Source: a virus
Length of the DNA: 23,500 nt
IMG/VR virus record: IMGVR_UViG_3300010354_002644
Coordinates: 1 to 23,500 of that record
Strand: one strand, 5' to 3'
The notes under the pieces are model-generated. The model did not search any database and had not been told where the DNA came from. It saw nothing but the letters and a program-made list of their open reading frames with translations. The translations under genes were made by a program, and so were the position numbers. Position 1 is the stretch's first letter, and each line of letters starts with the position of its first letter. Shown in pieces: positions 23,055-23,500 of this stretch.

Positions 23055-23134
23055 TAGTGATTTCAAAATTGACTTTTAAATAACAAAAGGTCGCAAAAAA
23101 AATTCGGGGTAATTTTTGAGTAAAAAAGTCGAGC

Positions 23135-23163
23135 TTGACACGACCCCTAAATACCGCTATACT
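23135..23163 (+). promoter_or_regulatory. Strong sigma70-type promoter before the tRNA region
   Basis: A perfect TTGACA, a 17-base spacer and TATACT. The spacer also contains CCTAAATA (23146-23153), similar to the late box, so the site may work early and late. It would drive the small gene at 23193 and the tRNAs after it. The rest of 23055-23192 holds only a weak AT hairpin (23098-23117). Confidence 0.82.
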
Positions 23164-23192
23164 AGCAATGTGGCGCTTTGAGGTCTGGTCTT

Positions 23193-23381
23193 ATGAATCT
23201 CCAAAATCCTTCTGAACAAGCTCTTGACACCATCTCGATAGACCTGTATAATAAGAAGGTCTTCATCACTGGGTCTGAAGGAACCTCTCTAACCTTCAAA
23301 TGTGCTACAATCAATGAGTTGGTTGAACTAAAGCAACAATGTGCTAAACTCCTCAGAACTAAACATTTCTTAGTTCGTTGA
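23193..23381 (+). CDS. Small protein of unknown function upstream of tRNA genes
   Basis: A 62-residue protein. The start is the ATG at 23193, with GAGG 9 bases upstream; an in-frame TTG at 23178 would add five residues and lacks support. The sequence looks like a compact beta-strand part (ISIDLYNKKVFITGSEGTSLTFKCATI) followed by a Leu/Lys helix (NELVELKQQCAKLL) and a basic end. I know of no function; similar small proteins occur in T4-like cyanophages, as far as I recall. The stop is one base from the first tRNA, so the gene and the tRNAs are probably one transcript from the promoter at 23135. Confidence 0.65.
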   Translation: MNLQNPSEQALDTISIDLYNKKVFITGSEGTSLTFKCATINELVELKQQCAKLLRTKHFLVR

Positions 23382-23382
23382 T

Positions 23383-23455
23383 GCTCGATTAGCTATCTGG
23401 TGAAAGCACCCGACTCATAATCGGATATAGGTGGGTTCGATCCCCTCATCGAGCA
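23383..23455 (+). tRNA. tRNA with CAT anticodon (Met, or Ile2 if modified)
   Basis: The acceptor stem GCTCGAT/ATCGAGC is a perfect 7 bp with discriminator A. The D stem is GCT/AGC. The anticodon loop is CTCATAA (anticodon CAT) on a 4-bp CCGA/TCGG stem with one C-A mismatch at its top. The T loop is TTCGATC on a GTGGG/CCCTC stem with one T-T mismatch. CCA is not encoded. A paired first base argues against initiator tRNA. Elongator Met or lysidine-modified Ile(CAU) cannot be told apart by eye. Confidence 0.85.
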
Positions 23456-23459
23456 CTCT

Positions 23460-23500
23460 GGGTTATTAACTCAGCGGTAGAGTATTCGGCTTTTAACCGA
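23460..23500 (+). tRNA. tRNA-Lys (TTT), 3' end cut by window
   Basis: GGGTTAT starts the acceptor stem, ACTC/GAGT form the D stem, and TTCGG with CTTTTAA and CCGA give the anticodon arm with a TTT anticodon. The right half lies beyond the window. Only four bases separate it from the previous tRNA, suggesting a tRNA cluster continuing to the right. Confidence 0.85.

Noticed and set aside
23098-23117. AAAAATT/AATTTTT hairpin after the spike gene
   Set aside because: The stem is entirely A-T and the loop is CGGGGT with no T-run after it, so it is too weak to call a terminator.
23383-23500. tRNA genes as a possible attachment site
   Set aside because: No integrase or direct repeat was seen, and T4-type cyanophages are lytic; the tRNAs belong to a phage cluster.

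Overview
This window looks like part of the genome of a T4-type myovirus infecting marine cyanobacteria (Synechococcus or Prochlorococcus). The support is a mixture of T4 core genes (RNase H, gp33, gp32, gp4, gp26/gp51, gp27, gp48, gp53, gp54 and gp5-type products), cyanophage hallmarks (thyX, phoH, a DUF1825-type protein, a CP12-like protein), T4-type late promoter boxes (NATAAATA) and phage tRNA genes at the right edge. No integrase, insertion sequence or CRISPR array was seen.

Layout. (1) 1-5627, plus strand: a tightly packed replication and nucleotide-metabolism block. It holds RNase H (cut by the left edge), three small unknown genes plus a beta-rich virion-like protein, thyX, two phage proteins of unknown role, phoH, a RecB-like PD-(D/E)XK exonuclease, late-transcription coactivator gp33 and a DUF1825 protein. 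(2) 5624-6686: the gp32 single-stranded DNA-binding protein gene as its own unit, with a sigma70-type promoter and a strong intrinsic terminator. (3) 9431-6697, minus strand: an inverted cassette gp4 - unknown - gp48 - gp53 (head completion and baseplate). (4) 9464-23054, plus strand: the baseplate and central-hub block. It holds a gp54-like tube initiator, gp26 with a probable -1 frameshift into gp51, two very large paralogous tape-measure-like proteins carrying different cell-wall hydrolase-like domains, a gp27-like hub protein, a small CP12-like protein, a gp5-like OB-fold protein with Calx-beta domains and no lysozyme, and a separate beta-helix spike protein. (5) 23135-23500: a sigma70-type promoter, one small gene, then tRNA-CAT and the start of tRNA-Lys(TTT).

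The genes read as two expression programmes. DNA metabolism genes, gp32 and the tRNA region use host-type -35/-10 promoters. Virion genes use T4-type late boxes, which need the phage sigma/gp33 system. A divergent pair of late boxes sits in the 32-bp gap between gp4 and the gp54-like gene.

The most notable observations are a CP12 C-terminal domain encoded between hub genes, a textbook slippery heptamer joining gp26 to gp51, an enzymatically remodelled puncturing device (split gp5, with hydrolase-like domains moved to two duplicated giant proteins), and a degenerate first metal motif in the M23-like domain. All functional calls come from reading motifs by eye; no database search was run.
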